Shown piece by piece: positions 48,176 through 60,780 of a DNA stretch of 64,000 nucleotides. Position numbers and translations under genes: made by a program. The notes under the pieces are model-generated. The model saw only the letters and a program-made list of their open reading frames with translations, was not told the origin of the DNA and did no database searches. Within the stretch, counting starts at the first letter, position 1, and each line of letters begins with the position of its first letter. The stretch is from Deinococcus puniceus (GTDB taxonomy: Bacteria > Deinococcota > Deinococci > Deinococcales > Deinococcaceae), in the NCBI RefSeq assembly GCF_001644565.1, contig NZ_CP011387.1:2705001-2769000 (forward strand), in the 5' to 3' direction.

Positions 48176-48613
48176 CTATCCCAGATTCGGGCGGCGGTTC
48201 AGTTGCGTCCAGAAGGCCGTGATGGTGGTCATGGCCTCCCGGAACTGACTGAAATCCAGCGGTTTGATGACGTAGGCGCTGGCCCCGTGTGCGTAAGAAT
48301 CGCTGATGTCGCGCGGTTCGCCGCTGGTGGTCAGCATGACGACCGGAATATCGCGGGTACTGGCGCAGGCACGAATGGCGTCCAGCACGGCCAGCCCGTC
48401 CATCTGCGGCATCTTCAGATCAAGCAAGATCACGTCGGGCAGGGGATTGGACGGCCCGCTGGCGTTCAGCACCGCGATGGCCTCCGCGCCGCTACCCGCC
48501 ACGGTGACGTTGTGAAAGACCTGCTGAAGCTCGCCGCTGTCACGCAGCACCGTCAGCGCCAACTCCACATCGTTGGGGTTGTCGTCTACCAGCAAGATTC
48601 GGCGTTGCTTCAC
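48176..48613 (-). CDS. Single-domain response regulator (Rcp1-like)
   Basis: This 145-residue CheY-type receiver has ILLVDDNPNDVELAL (acidic pair Asp10, Asp11), the phospho-acceptor Asp65 in VILLDLKMPQMDG and Lys117 in YVIKPLD. It has no output domain. The family (Rcp1-like) usually partners a bacteriophytochrome kinase; none is in this window. The start is GTG 48613, and TATAAT (minus strand, 48680-48685) lies about 67 bp upstream as a probable -10. Confidence 0.87.
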   Translation of the reverse strand: MKQRRILLVDDNPNDVELALTVLRDSGELQQVFHNVTVAGSGAEAIAVLNASGPSNPLPDVILLDLKMPQMDGLAVLDAIRACASTRDIPVVMLTTSGEPRDISDSYAHGASAYVIKPLDFSQFREAMTTITAFWTQLNRRPNLG

Positions 48614-48679
48614 AGTCTCTCCCTTCCTCCGTGTCGTAGAAATGCGTCTCGATCTGCAGTGTACCGCTGAACTATGAAG

Positions 48680-48685
48680 ATTATA
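48680..48685 (-). promoter_or_regulatory. -10 hexamer for the response regulator
   Basis: TATAAT on the minus strand within GATATAATC; the matching -35 is weak (ACATAA at 17 bp). The surrounding 48614-48870 region (257 bp) is AT-richer than neighbours and holds only promoter-like sequence and a short TGTGTC...GCACACA inverted repeat. Confidence 0.55.
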
Positions 48686-48870
48686 TCAAGGTTTGATCAG
48701 CTTTATGTGTCGAAAGCACACAATATGGTTTGATTTCTAAATTCTTCTTTACCCTTCAAAGGGTGCACTATGAACCTGACTCTGAAATGACTGGGTTGGC
48801 ATCAATACTCCTCTGCCCGGTGTATGGGTGTCTGCGGCTCCTGCTGTGGTGGGCGTCCTACACTTGAGCG

Positions 48871-49692
48871 GTGTTAACCAAGCGCATCATTCCCTGCCTC
48901 GACGTCCAAAACGGGCGTGTGGTCAAGAACGTCCGGTTCTTCGAGAACCACCGCGACGCCGGAGATCCCCTGCTGCTGGCGCAGGCCTACGAGGCGCAGC
49001 AGGCCGATGAACTGGTGTTTTACGACATCACCGCCACCCATGAGGGCCGCAGCCTGATGCTGGACGTGGCCGCGCAGGTGGCCGAACAGGTGATGATGCC
49101 GCTGACGGTAGGCGGCGGCGTGAACCACCTCTCGGATTTCCGGCAACTGCTGATGGCGGGCGCAGACAAAATCAGCGTGAACAGCGGGGCCGTGAAGCGC
49201 CCAGAGCTGATCCGCGAGGCCAGCGACCATCACGGGGCGCAGTGCGTGATGCTGAGCATAGACGCCAAACGCCGCGCCGATGGGCAAGGCTGGACGGTGC
49301 ATGTGGGCGGCGGGCGCGTGGATACCGGGCTTGACCTGATCGAATGGGCGGTGCGTGGGCAAACGCTGGGCGCGGGCGAACTGTGCCTGAACATCATAGA
49401 CGCCGACGGCACGCGGGCCGGATTTGCGCTGGATGCTACCCGCGCTGTGTCCCGCGCTGTAGATCTGCCTGTGATCGCGTCGGGCGGGGCAGGCCAACTG
49501 ACCGACTTCCGCGACGTGCTGCGCGGCGGCGACGCGGGTGGAAACGCCGATGCTGCACTGGCCGCCAGCGTGTTTCATTTTGGAGACCTGACGGTGCCGC
49601 AGGTGAAAGCCTACCTACAGGCCGAGGGAATCGCGGTGCGCCCCGATTGGCGCGATACGGAGTCTGGCGATGTGCGAGGCTACACGGCATGA
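48871..49692 (+). CDS. hisF: Imidazole glycerol phosphate synthase subunit HisF
   Basis: This 273-residue TIM-barrel protein begins [18 protein letters not shown], with catalytic Asp11. [13 protein letters not shown] and [15 protein letters not shown] match the beta-barrel phosphate sites. It condenses the imidazole glycerol phosphate precursor with ammonia from HisH. The GTG start has TACACT (48859-48864) 6 nt upstream. It overlaps hisIE by 4 bp. Confidence 0.95.
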   Translation: MLTKRIIPCLDVQNGRVVKNVRFFENHRDAGDPLLLAQAYEAQQADELVFYDITATHEGRSLMLDVAAQVAEQVMMPLTVGGGVNHLSDFRQLLMAGADKISVNSGAVKRPELIREASDHHGAQCVMLSIDAKRRADGQGWTVHVGGGRVDTGLDLIEWAVRGQTLGAGELCLNIIDADGTRAGFALDATRAVSRAVDLPVIASGGAGQLTDFRDVLRGGDAGGNADAALAASVFHFGDLTVPQVKAYLQAEGIAVRPDWRDTESGDVRGYTA

Positions 49693-50363
49693 GCGTTCCT
49701 GCCCTTGAAAACCTCAACTTTGGCCCCGATGGACTGATTCCGGTGGTCACGCAAGACGCCCGCACTGGCGCGGTGCTGATGCAGGCCTACGCAGACCGTG
49801 CCGCCGTGGAGCGCACCCTCGCCACCCGTGAAGCCACCTATTTCAGCCGCTCGCGGGGAGAGCAGTGGATTAAAGGGGCCACCAGCGGCCACACCCAGCG
49901 CATCGTGGATGTGCGGCTGGACTGCGACGGAGACAGCCTCTTGTACCGCGTAGAACAGACCGGGGCAGCCTGCCATACCGGGGAATACAGCTGCTTTTAC
50001 CGCTCCATGTTGGGGGAACAGCCGGAAGAGGCCGCCACAGAGAATGGGCTGGACGGCACGCTGGAGCGCGTGTATGCCACCATTACCAAACGCCTTGCCA
50101 CGCTGCCGGAAACCAGTTATGTGGCCCGCCTCCACGCTGGGGGCCTTGACCGCGTGCTGAAGAAGATCAGTGAGGAAAGCGGAGAAGTGCTGCTGGCCGC
50201 CAAGAATGGAGACCGCGCCGAACTTGCCACCGAAGTCGCGGATTTGTTTTTTCATACGCTGTTTGCGATGGCCGAAGTGGGCGTGGGGCCTGCGGATGTG
50301 GCCGCCGTACTGCAAGCCCGCGAGGGCAAAACGGGCCTGAAGGGGCCAAAAGAGATCGGGTAA
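49689..50363 (+). CDS. hisIE: Bifunctional phosphoribosyl-AMP cyclohydrolase/phosphoribosyl-ATP pyrophosphatase
   Basis: This 224-residue fusion has HisI at the N-terminus ([60 protein letters not shown] zinc site) and HisE at the C-terminus ([20 protein letters not shown] and [14 protein letters not shown]). It carries out steps 2 and 3 of histidine synthesis. It overlaps hisF by 4 bp (ATGA). A terminator follows at 50417. Confidence 0.95.
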   Translation: MSVPALENLNFGPDGLIPVVTQDARTGAVLMQAYADRAAVERTLATREATYFSRSRGEQWIKGATSGHTQRIVDVRLDCDGDSLLYRVEQTGAACHTGEYSCFYRSMLGEQPEEAATENGLDGTLERVYATITKRLATLPETSYVARLHAGGLDRVLKKISEESGEVLLAAKNGDRAELATEVADLFFHTLFAMAEVGVGPADVAAVLQAREGKTGLKGPKEIG

Positions 50364-50416
50364 GGCCTGAGTATTCTTTGCACCTTCAGGTATGAGAGAC
50401 ACCTAAAGTACCTCCC

Positions 50417-50448
50417 AAAGCCGCCCTGTGATCCAAACGGGCGGCTTT
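50417..50448 (+). terminator. Terminator after hisIE
   Basis: AAAGCCGCCC (50417-50426) pairs with GGGCGGCTTT (50439-50448), about 50 bp after the stop. It also precedes the DUF4394 gene. Confidence 0.88.
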
Positions 50449-50487
50449 CGCATATACCTATCTAAAGCCCTACCGGAGGTTCCACCC

Positions 50488-51378
50488 ATGACCAACACAC
50501 TGACCCGCTTTGCCCTGCTCGCCGCCGTTTCTACCGTTGCCCTCGCCTCGTGCAATATGACGCCTGTGCCCGAAGCCCCCACCGGGCGCGTAGCCTACGG
50601 CCTTGACGCCACCGGAAACTTGGCAACCTTCGGCCTCAGCAACGCGGGCGCGAGTTACAGCACCCGCGCCGTGACCGGGCTGAGCGCGGGCGAAACGTTG
50701 GTGGACTTGGACTTCTGGAATGTGGACAACGCCTTGTATGGTCTGTCGAGCAACGGCACGCTGTACAAGATCGACCCGGCCACAGGCGCGCTCACCAAGG
50801 ATTATGTCGGCCCGACGCTGGGTACCCCCACAGCGATGGACTTCAACCCCGTTGCCCGCCGCCTGCGCGTCTTTAACAGCACCGACGACAACTTCCGGAC
50901 GACGCCGCTCGGAAGCTCTGCCGCCGCCGGAACCACTGCTGACGGCAAGTTGGTCTACGGCCCCACTGACGTGAAGACCGGATCCAACCCCGCGCTGACT
51001 GCCGCCGCCTACACGAACACGTTTGCCAGTGCGCCTGTGACGGGCGACACGACGGCCCTGTATTCCATCGACGCGGGCACCGACACGCTCGTCATGCATA
51101 CGTCGGCCACAGGGCCGGGAACCACGATGGGCAACTTTAGCGTGCTGAACACGGTGGGCAACCTCAACGAGGACGCCATCAGCGGCGCGACGGGCTTTGA
51201 TATCGTGGGCGCGAACGAGGCCTACATCAGCATCAATAGCGGCACCACCACCACGCTGTATTCCATCAATCTGACGACTGGAGCCACCACCCAGACGGCC
51301 AAATTCACGGGCAGCCTGAAGACGTTCGCGGTCAGCCTCCCGGCCAGACCCGCCGCCCCAGTCCCACTTTCCAAGTAA
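50488..51378 (+). CDS. DUF4394-domain lipoprotein
   Basis: This 296-residue protein has a lipoprotein signal: hydrophobic start then LASC (Cys22) as lipobox. The mature part contains repeats of the form VAYGLDATGNLATFGLSNAG, LYGLSSNGTLYKIDPATG and LYSINLTTGA, typical of DUF4394 beta-propeller-like proteins. GGAGGT 9 nt upstream sets ATG 50488. It should be anchored in the cell envelope; Lgt is encoded in this window. Function unknown. Confidence 0.83.
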   Translation: MTNTLTRFALLAAVSTVALASCNMTPVPEAPTGRVAYGLDATGNLATFGLSNAGASYSTRAVTGLSAGETLVDLDFWNVDNALYGLSSNGTLYKIDPATGALTKDYVGPTLGTPTAMDFNPVARRLRVFNSTDDNFRTTPLGSSAAAGTTADGKLVYGPTDVKTGSNPALTAAAYTNTFASAPVTGDTTALYSIDAGTDTLVMHTSATGPGTTMGNFSVLNTVGNLNEDAISGATGFDIVGANEAYISINSGTTTTLYSINLTTGATTQTAKFTGSLKTFAVSLPARPAAPVPLSK

Positions 51379-51390
51379 TCCTCCGGCACC

Positions 51391-51433
51391 AAAACAAAGC
51401 AAGCCCAAGAGCAGTCCGGGCTTGCTCTGTTTT
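51391..51433 (+). terminator. Terminator after DUF4394 gene
   Basis: AAAACAAAGCAAGCCC pairs with GGGCTTGCTCTGTTTT (one mismatch) around an 11-nt loop. Confidence 0.88.
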
Positions 51434-51461
51434 GGTGTGAAGACGCTGCATACTTTTCAGG

Positions 51462-52079
51462 ATGCCGCCCAGCTCAGATCAAAGCAGTTCGGATAGACCC
51501 AGCTCAGCCGCCCCGAAAACAGAATGGCGGGCTTGGGCGCGTGGAGTCCGGGCCGACTTGCCGAACAGATCAGAGGCTCTGACCACCCAATTGGCCGCTT
51601 TTTTGCAGGCACAGGGAGCGCGGCGGGTGCTGGCCTACCGCGCCTTGCCGGGAGAGCCGGACGTGTCGGCGTTGGTGGGCCAGTTTGAACTGTTCACCAC
51701 CCGCGCCCGCTGGAAGCCGGAGCCACATTTGACGCTGCACGCTTGGGATACGGCTACCGAACTCAGCCGCTTTGGGGTGCTTCAGCCGCCCGCGAGTGCG
51801 CCGCGTGTGCCGCTGGACAGCATAGATGCCGTGTTGCTGCCCGCCCTCGCCTTCGATGAACAGGGCGTGCGCCTCGGCTATGGCGGCGGCTTTTATGACC
51901 GCCTGCTGCCCGGATTTGCTGGCCTGACCGTAGGGGTGGTGTGGTCAGACCTGATCGTGCCGACGCTGCCCAGTGAACCCCATGATGTGCGGGCGGGGTG
52001 GCTGGCGACTGAGGCGGGGGTGTGGGCAGTTGGGCTGGAAGGTGAACCCCCCCGTTGCTGGCGCAACGCCCCCCCTTAG
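51462..52079 (+). CDS. 5-formyltetrahydrofolate cyclo-ligase with repeat-encoded tail
   Basis: This 205-residue protein has [18 protein letters not shown], the ATP-site [20 protein letters not shown] motif ([14 protein letters not shown]) and [15 protein letters not shown], as in 5-formyl-THF cyclo-ligase. It makes 5,10-methenyl-THF from the 5-formyl form. CATACT lies 7 nt before the ATG. The last 11 residues ([11 protein letters not shown]) and the stop are read from an R1 repeat that starts at 52044, an uncommon gain of tail from an intergenic element. Confidence 0.88.
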   Translation: MPPSSDQSSSDRPSSAAPKTEWRAWARGVRADLPNRSEALTTQLAAFLQAQGARRVLAYRALPGEPDVSALVGQFELFTTRARWKPEPHLTLHAWDTATELSRFGVLQPPASAPRVPLDSIDAVLLPALAFDEQGVRLGYGGGFYDRLLPGFAGLTVGVVWSDLIVPTLPSEPHDVRAGWLATEAGVWAVGLEGEPPRCWRNAPP

Positions 52080-52144
52080 AGGGGAGGACTAAAGATTTTG
52101 CGCTCCCCTTGAGGGGGGCTGGCTGCGGAGCAGACTGGGGGGTT
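52044..52144 (+). repeat. Structured intergenic repeat (family R1), copy 9, overlapping a gene
   Basis: GAACCCCCCCGTTGCTGGCG to GACTGGGGGGTTT. The first 36 bases encode the last residues and stop of the cyclo-ligase. It is otherwise intact. Confidence 0.85.
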
Positions 52145-52232
52145 TATCCGGAACCGCCAACAAACAACCCCCGCCCGCACCGGAATTGACCGGGCGAGCG
52201 GGGGCAAGTTCTTGCGTTCAGTCCACCAAAGC

Positions 52233-53339
52233 TCAGTACTTTTTGGTCTGCTTGGCCTGTTCCAACGCAATTTCGCGCAGCACGCTGGACGAACTGGCTC
52301 CAGACGCACCTTCGATGGCCTTCACGGCGAGGTCTTGCACCTGACGGCTGGCGGCTTCCAGTTGTTGCGTGAGGCTCTGAATGCGGGTCTGCTGATCGGC
52401 GATGTTGGTGTTCAGCGACTCGATTCGCAACTCGAAGGCCTGACGCTGGCCTTCCATGTCTTTGGCCTGAATGTCGGCGCGGGTTTTGGCTGTGTAGGTA
52501 GCAATTCCCCGGCCTTCATCCTTGGCTTTTTTCAGGGCCGATTCCTTTTCCTGATCCAGCAGAGCAAATTTGGCCCCGGTGTCGGCGGCGTCGCGTTCGC
52601 GCTCGGCCAAAGTTTTTTCGCTTTCGGCAAAGGCTTTGGCGGCAGTTTCGCGGCGGTCTTGCAATACCTGACGCTGCTGGTTCATTTCGCTGGCGTACTG
52701 TTCGCCGTCCAGTTGGCGGGCCAATTCCAGCGCGTACTGGTCTGCTTCCGACTTGCGCTCAAACTCGCGCTCGAAGGCTTCGGCGCTGTCTCTCAGGGCC
52801 TTGCGCTGGGCCTGCTGTTCCAGCGTCCACGCTTCCTGCGCGGTGCGGCGGCTGAGGTTCAGCGTGGCGCGTTCGGCTTCCGTGTCTGCCAAGAACTGGC
52901 GGCCCTGTTCGTCGTGGCTGGCAATCAATTCGCCCAGTAAGCCGTCTTTAGGCTGAAGGTCGTACAGGTTTTTCAGGTCGGCCAGTTCCGCCGTCACGCG
53001 CTCCTGAATGGCGGCCAAAGCTTCGGCCTCCTGCGTCAGCCACTCCGAAAGCTGGCTGGCGGTGGCCCCCAAGTTTTGCTGCACGGTTTCCAGCGCCTGC
53101 AAAGTGTTGCCGTTGCGCGTGGCAGCAGCAGCGGGTTTCTCGGTCACCGTACTGGGCGCAGGGGCAGCAGCTTGAGCCGGGCTGTTCTGGTTGGCCGCCA
53201 CCTGCCGCGCCAACTTCTGGTTCTCGGTCTGAATCGCCTTCTGGTCGGCTTGCAGCTTGGTGATGGTCGCCAGCAATTCTTCGTAGCCGCTCAGCAGTTC
53301 GGTTTTGGTGTTCTTGTCACTCAGTTTTTTCAGGGTCAT
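52233..53339 (-). CDS. Coiled-coil protein, 368 aa (second of a pair)
   Basis: This 368-residue protein lacks signal and transmembrane segments. Residues 12-55 and about 85-330 are heptad-rich coiled coil (for example ELLATITKLQADQKAIQTEN), interrupted by a Pro/Ala-rich linker at about 56-75. The C-terminal block IADQQTRIQSLTQQLEAASR then QVQDLAVKAIEG matches the upstream paralogue. It is rich in Glu, Ala, Gln and Arg. I do not recognise a family. It follows the first coiled-coil gene by 48 bp, likely one transcript. Confidence 0.75.
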   Translation of the reverse strand: MTLKKLSDKNTKTELLSGYEELLATITKLQADQKAIQTENQKLARQVAANQNSPAQAAAPAPSTVTEKPAAAATRNGNTLQALETVQQNLGATASQLSEWLTQEAEALAAIQERVTAELADLKNLYDLQPKDGLLGELIASHDEQGRQFLADTEAERATLNLSRRTAQEAWTLEQQAQRKALRDSAEAFEREFERKSEADQYALELARQLDGEQYASEMNQQRQVLQDRRETAAKAFAESEKTLAERERDAADTGAKFALLDQEKESALKKAKDEGRGIATYTAKTRADIQAKDMEGQRQAFELRIESLNTNIADQQTRIQSLTQQLEAASRQVQDLAVKAIEGASGASSSSVLREIALEQAKQTKKY

Positions 53340-53387
53340 GGGCACATCCTCGGGTCAGTGGGGGAAGGGGAGAAGGAGTTGGTGGGC

Positions 53388-54347
53388 TCAGGCTTTTTGC
53401 GAGTAAGAAGTCACGGCACGCAGCGCGAGGTCTTGGGCCTGCTTCATCACTTCTTGCAGTTGCTCGGTCAGCGACTGAATCTGGCCCGCCTGACGGCTGA
53501 GGGTGTCGTCCAGCGCCGCAATTCGGTACTCGTAGACCCGCTTCTGGCCTTCCCAATCTCTGTCCATCAGTTCGGCCTTGACCTTGGCTTCCCGGCTCAC
53601 TTCCTCGATGGCCTCAGCGCGGGTTTTGCTCACCAGTTCGGCCAATTCTGCGGGAAAAGCCGCCAATTTCGCTTTCTGCTCTTCCAGTTTCGCGCCCTGT
53701 GCCAGCAACACGGCTTCCCGTTCGGCCCAGTCTTTTTCGCGCACGCGGCGGTCTTCGGCGTGGTCACGCTCAAAGTCACGAATTTCGCGCTTCAAGTCGT
53801 CTTGCTCAATTTGGCGTTCGCGGGTCTGCTCATAGCTGTAGTCGGCGGTTTCCTGAAGCTGCGCGGCGGCCCGCTCTGCTTCGCGGGCGGCGGTGCTGCG
53901 TTCAAAGGCTTGGCGCTGTTCTTCCCACGCCTTGCCTTGCTCGGCCTGCTCACGGGCGAGGGCGTCGGCGGCCTGTTGCGCGTCGCGGGCCAGCGCTGCC
54001 ATGCCCTCCAAATGCTCCACGCGCTGCAAATACAGAGCGTCGGCCACCACCCGAATCTGAGACAATTCGTTCAGGTACTCGCCCTGCACCACTTTGGCGC
54101 GGCGCACTTCTTCCAACCGCTCGTATTCGCCGTCCAGCTTGGCAATCAGACTTTGCAGCGTGGCGTTAAATTCGATCTGCAAGTCGGCCAGCGTGCCCAC
54201 GATGCCGCCCGTAGTGAGCTGCGTGGCCCGCTCGACACGCACCAGATCCTTCTGGCGTTCGGCTTCCTGCGTGCGGGTCAGCAGGCTGGTTTGGGCGCGG
54301 TACTGCTCGGCGATACGGGCAAACTCTGTGGAAGAATTTTTTGTCAT
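53388..54347 (-). CDS. Coiled-coil protein, 319 aa (first of a pair)
   Basis: This 319-residue protein is predicted almost entirely helical, with long heptad runs (LYLQRVEHLEGMAALARDAQ, LKREIRDFERDHAEDRRVRE) and no transmembrane part. Its C-terminal ASLDDTL-like stretch RQAGQIQSLTEQLQEVMKQA and AQDLALRAV matches the next gene. AAAAGGAG precedes ATG 54347 and a strong promoter lies upstream. A cytoskeletal, filament or scaffold role is possible, but nothing in the sequence proves it. Confidence 0.78.
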   Translation of the reverse strand: MTKNSSTEFARIAEQYRAQTSLLTRTQEAERQKDLVRVERATQLTTGGIVGTLADLQIEFNATLQSLIAKLDGEYERLEEVRRAKVVQGEYLNELSQIRVVADALYLQRVEHLEGMAALARDAQQAADALAREQAEQGKAWEEQRQAFERSTAAREAERAAAQLQETADYSYEQTRERQIEQDDLKREIRDFERDHAEDRRVREKDWAEREAVLLAQGAKLEEQKAKLAAFPAELAELVSKTRAEAIEEVSREAKVKAELMDRDWEGQKRVYEYRIAALDDTLSRQAGQIQSLTEQLQEVMKQAQDLALRAVTSYSQKA

Positions 54348-54372
54348 GACACTCCTTTTGGTGCTTGATTAT

Positions 54373-54401
54373 GTTATATCCTAAATCCCGTTTGAGATCA
54401 A
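54373..54401 (-). promoter_or_regulatory. Near-consensus promoter for the coiled-coil pair
   Basis: On the minus strand TTGATC (54396-54401) and TATAAC (54373-54378) are separated by exactly 17 bp, the best promoter in the window. It lies about 25 bp before the ribosome site of the first coiled-coil gene. Confidence 0.8.
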
Positions 54402-54505
54402 GACCACAATACAGAGGATTTGTGAGAGGGCTGACCGGGCCGATACTTCCCCCCTCTGTCCTGACCACCCGGACGCCCACGCCTCCCGTTCGCTACAGTT
54501 GACAC

Positions 54506-55579
<1,074 letters not shown>

Positions 55580-55654
55580 AGGCCGTCCTAAATTTTCGAC
55601 TCGCCGCCATAGCCGATCCCACACAGCACCACACAGAATTAGGGAGAATAAACC

Positions 55655-56017
55655 ATGCAAACCCCCAACGAACTGAAATACGCGCCGTCGCACGAGTGGC
55701 TGTCTGAAGACGGCACGGTGGGCATCTCCGACTTTGCTCAGGATCAGTTGGGCGACGTGGTGTACGTGGAACTGCCCGAAGTGGGCCGCATCGTGACCGC
55801 AGGCGAAACGGTGGCCGTGGTGGAGAGCGTGAAAACGGCGTCGGACATCTACGCGCCCGCCACCGGCACCATCACTGCCGTGAACGACGCCCTCAGCGGC
55901 GGCCCCGAACTCGTCAACAGCAGCCCTTACGAAGACGGCTGGCTGTTCAAGATCGACGTGACCGAGGAAAGCGCCGAGTTGTTGAGCGCCGAGGACTACG
56001 CCGCCGCGAACAACTGA
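55655..56017 (+). CDS. gcvH: Glycine cleavage system H protein
   Basis: This 120-residue protein has the lipoylation site [12 protein letters not shown] (Lys60). It shuttles the aminomethyl group between GcvP and GcvT. GGGAGAATAAACC precedes ATG 55655. It lies 75 bp after gcvT. Confidence 0.95.
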   Translation: MQTPNELKYAPSHEWLSEDGTVGISDFAQDQLGDVVYVELPEVGRIVTAGETVAVVESVKTASDIYAPATGTITAVNDALSGGPELVNSSPYEDGWLFKIDVTEESAELLSAEDYAAANN

Positions 56018-56022
56018 GGCGC

Positions 56023-56171
56023 GGTCTAAGGGTCGAGGGTCTAAGGGTCTAAGAACGGCTTGAAAGACCAGTGGGGCGGCGAATCTGGCCCCAAGTCTTG
56101 GCCTGTACCCACCCGCCCTGCCACGCCGAATATCTGCACCTTAGACCCTAGACCGTTAGACCCCTAGACCC
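56023..56171. repeat. Facing TCTAAGGG arrays between gcvH and gcvP
   Basis: The left array GGTCTAAGGG...GGTCTAAGGGTCTAAG (56023-56053) faces the right array CTTAGACCC...TAGACC (56140-56171) across about 86 bp. In mRNA they could pair and affect gcvP expression. The space is inside the gcv operon. Confidence 0.7.
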
Positions 56172-56186
56172 AACAGGAGCTACCCC

Positions 56187-59063
<2,877 letters not shown>

Positions 59064-59075
59064 AAGCAGTTGGGA

Positions 59076-59110
59076 AGGCGGGGCCGTTCATCACAGAGTG
59101 GCCCCGCTTT
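59076..59110 (+). terminator. Terminator after gcvP
   Basis: GCGGGGCC (59078-59085) pairs with GGCCCCGC (59100-59107), followed by TTT. Confidence 0.88.
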
Positions 59111-59223
59111 CCTGTGCCGACCCACGCTCCGCTTAACCCTTCCTCACCGCTTGCCTAACTCGGCAGGAGCTGACGCCAATCTGGTTCTGGGCTGCGGCTC
59201 ATGCCGGGGCGAGAGCCTGTAGC

Positions 59224-59634
59224 ATGCATCCACGCACCCTGAACACCGCCAACCGCGCCGCCAACTTTCTGGGCTGGTTCAGCATCGGCCTCGGCACCCT
59301 AGAAGCAGTGGCCCCGGCTGCATTGGGCCGCACGCTGGGGCTAGAGCGGCACACGACCCTGCTGCGCCTGTACGGCGTGCGGGAACTGACCGCAGGCGGG
59401 GCGATTCTGACACAGACGACCACGCCGCAATGGCTCTGGGCACGGGTGGCAGGCGACGCGATGGATATCGCCACGCTGGCCCTCGCACTGGGGCCGCAAA
59501 ACGAGAAGCGGGCCAATGCCGCAGCTGCTCTAGTGGCCGTTGTGGGGATCACGGCGCTGGACATCTGGACGGCGCTTCAGTTGACCCGGCACGGGGCAGG
59601 GGCCAAGCACCCGGCGCTCAATCCTGAAAGCTAA
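59224..59634 (+). CDS. Small membrane protein
   Basis: This 136-residue protein has about four hydrophobic segments (ANFLGWFSIGLGTLEAVAPA, GDAMDIATLALALG, NAAAALVAVVGITALDIW). RVAGDAMDIATLAL resembles DUF4267-like cyclase-associated membrane proteins, though weakly. Its 3' end overlaps the convergent gene by 4 bp. Confidence 0.65.
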   Translation: MHPRTLNTANRAANFLGWFSIGLGTLEAVAPAALGRTLGLERHTTLLRLYGVRELTAGGAILTQTTTPQWLWARVAGDAMDIATLALALGPQNEKRANAAAALVAVVGITALDIWTALQLTRHGAGAKHPALNPES

Positions 59635-60068
59635 GGAGCCAATTCATCTCCCTTTTTCGGCCTCGCCTGCCACGCCAGCCACACCGCCCACAGGTTCACG
59701 GCGGCGGCAGCCAGATGCCAAGGCACCAACTGCCCCGCCCCCGCCCAAGCCAGCGCCGTTGCAGCACACAGACCGTTCAGGCCCATCCCGATGATGAAGG
59801 TCAGGCGTTCGTGCGGCGTGGAATACATGGGCGTGCGTGGGCTGGGGTCGGTCATGGCGTCGTGGGCCTCGGCATACCGGATCAGGCTCAGCACGCCGAA
59901 CACCAGCAGTAGGCCCGCCAGCAACATGCCCCACAGCCCCAGATACCGGTCTACATTGCTGTAGTCCACCGCCCCCAACGCAAAGTGCCCCAAAGACCCC
60001 AGAATGCTGACCAGCGCGAGGCCCAGCGTGCGAGGCGTGGAGTAGTTGGGAGCGTCACCAAGGGGCAT
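59631..60068 (-). CDS. Small membrane protein, convergent neighbour
   Basis: This 145-residue protein has four hydrophobic segments (LGLALVSILGSLGHFALGAV, LWGMLLAGLLLVFGVLSLIR, LTFIIGMGLNGLCAATALAWAG, WHLAAAAVNLWAVWLAW). Function unknown. TACACT lies 7 nt before ATG 60068. Confidence 0.68.
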   Translation of the reverse strand: MPLGDAPNYSTPRTLGLALVSILGSLGHFALGAVDYSNVDRYLGLWGMLLAGLLLVFGVLSLIRYAEAHDAMTDPSPRTPMYSTPHERLTFIIGMGLNGLCAATALAWAGAGQLVPWHLAAAAVNLWAVWLAWQARPKKGDELAP

Positions 60069-60163
60069 TTGGGGCAGTGTACGGGGGAAGGACAGAGGGT
60101 CAAAGTGTGGGAAGGCGGGTTTTGCGGGGCGGTTGGTGGAGTGTGGATCGGAGAGAGTGAGCA

Positions 60164-60240
60164 GAGCAATCGCTGACGCTCACTTCCCTCTCCCGCTGCT
60201 TCGCAGTTCTGCGAGTCCCCGCAAGGGGAAAGCATGAGCA
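60164..60240 (-). repeat. Degenerate composite repeat fragment
   Basis: GAGCAATCGCTGACGCTCAC is the reverse complement of the GTGAGCGCCAGCGATTGC block at 37579-37601. CGCTGCTTCGCAG and CTGCGAGTCCCCGCAAGGGGAAAGC continue it. It lies in the gene-free 60069-60465 stretch. Confidence 0.6.
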
Positions 60241-60266
60241 GACTCGCATCGTTCCCGCCCCATCCA

Positions 60267-60452
60267 TGTGAGGCCGTCGTGCGTGCAACGCGCGGGCCAA
60301 TTCCAGATTCAAGACGAGTGGCAATTCCGCTTCAGAAGAACGATTCAGTCGACTTAAAACGCGACAAGATCAATCTTGCCTAGTGCAACGCTAACTCCCC
60401 TGCACCCTTTGGGGGCGGGGGCTGGGGGGTGGGGGAGTCCAACGTGGGACAA
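60267..60452 (+). repeat. 186-bp interspersed repeat, copy 2, with G-quadruplex motif
   Basis: The copy matches 5725-5910 in length and ends. The G-quadruplex core (60411-60435) has runs of 5, 5, 6 and 5 G with loops 1, 2 and 1, identical to copy 1, while the middle (about 60305-60350) differs. It lies 13 bp from the 3' end of the cupin gene, matching its position in copy 1. Confidence 0.8.
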
Positions 60453-60465
60453 ACCCCAAACCCCC

Positions 60466-60780
60466 TCATTTCCCCGGAGTAATCACCTCTACCGCCGTCA
60501 ACGTCTCCGCAATCCGGTAGGTATGGCTGGCCCCACTCGGCACGCAGTACGAATCCCCCGGAGCCAATGAAATCGTCTGCCCATTCACGATCAGTTCGGC
60601 GCGGCCCTCAATCACGTAGCCCAGCGTTTCATAGTCGTTCACGCTTTCGGGCTTGGCAGGATCGGGTTCTTCGCGGTGCCACAGCCGCATCTGCCCGGTC
60701 TGGCCGCGAATCAGGTGATGCTCGCCGTGTTCGCCGTGCTGCGTGTCGCTCTGGCTGACTTTGTACGTCTGGGGTGTCAT
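60466..60780 (-). CDS. Cupin-domain protein
   Basis: This 104-residue single-domain cupin has YETLGYVIEGRAELIVNGQ and PGDSYCVPSGASHTYRIAE, the two cupin motifs, with His in GASHTY and acidic residues as metal ligands; the first motif lacks the usual HxH. It binds a metal or small ligand; the role is unknown. ATG 60780 has no clear -10 or ribosome site. Confidence 0.75.
   Translation of the reverse strand: MTPQTYKVSQSDTQHGEHGEHHLIRGQTGQMRLWHREEPDPAKPESVNDYETLGYVIEGRAELIVNGQTISLAPGDSYCVPSGASHTYRIAETLTAVEVITPGK

Noticed and set aside
54402..54505. Glycine riboswitch upstream of gcvT
   Set aside because: Looked for the conserved tandem aptamer elements and found none; the -10 directly before the GTG also leaves no leader.
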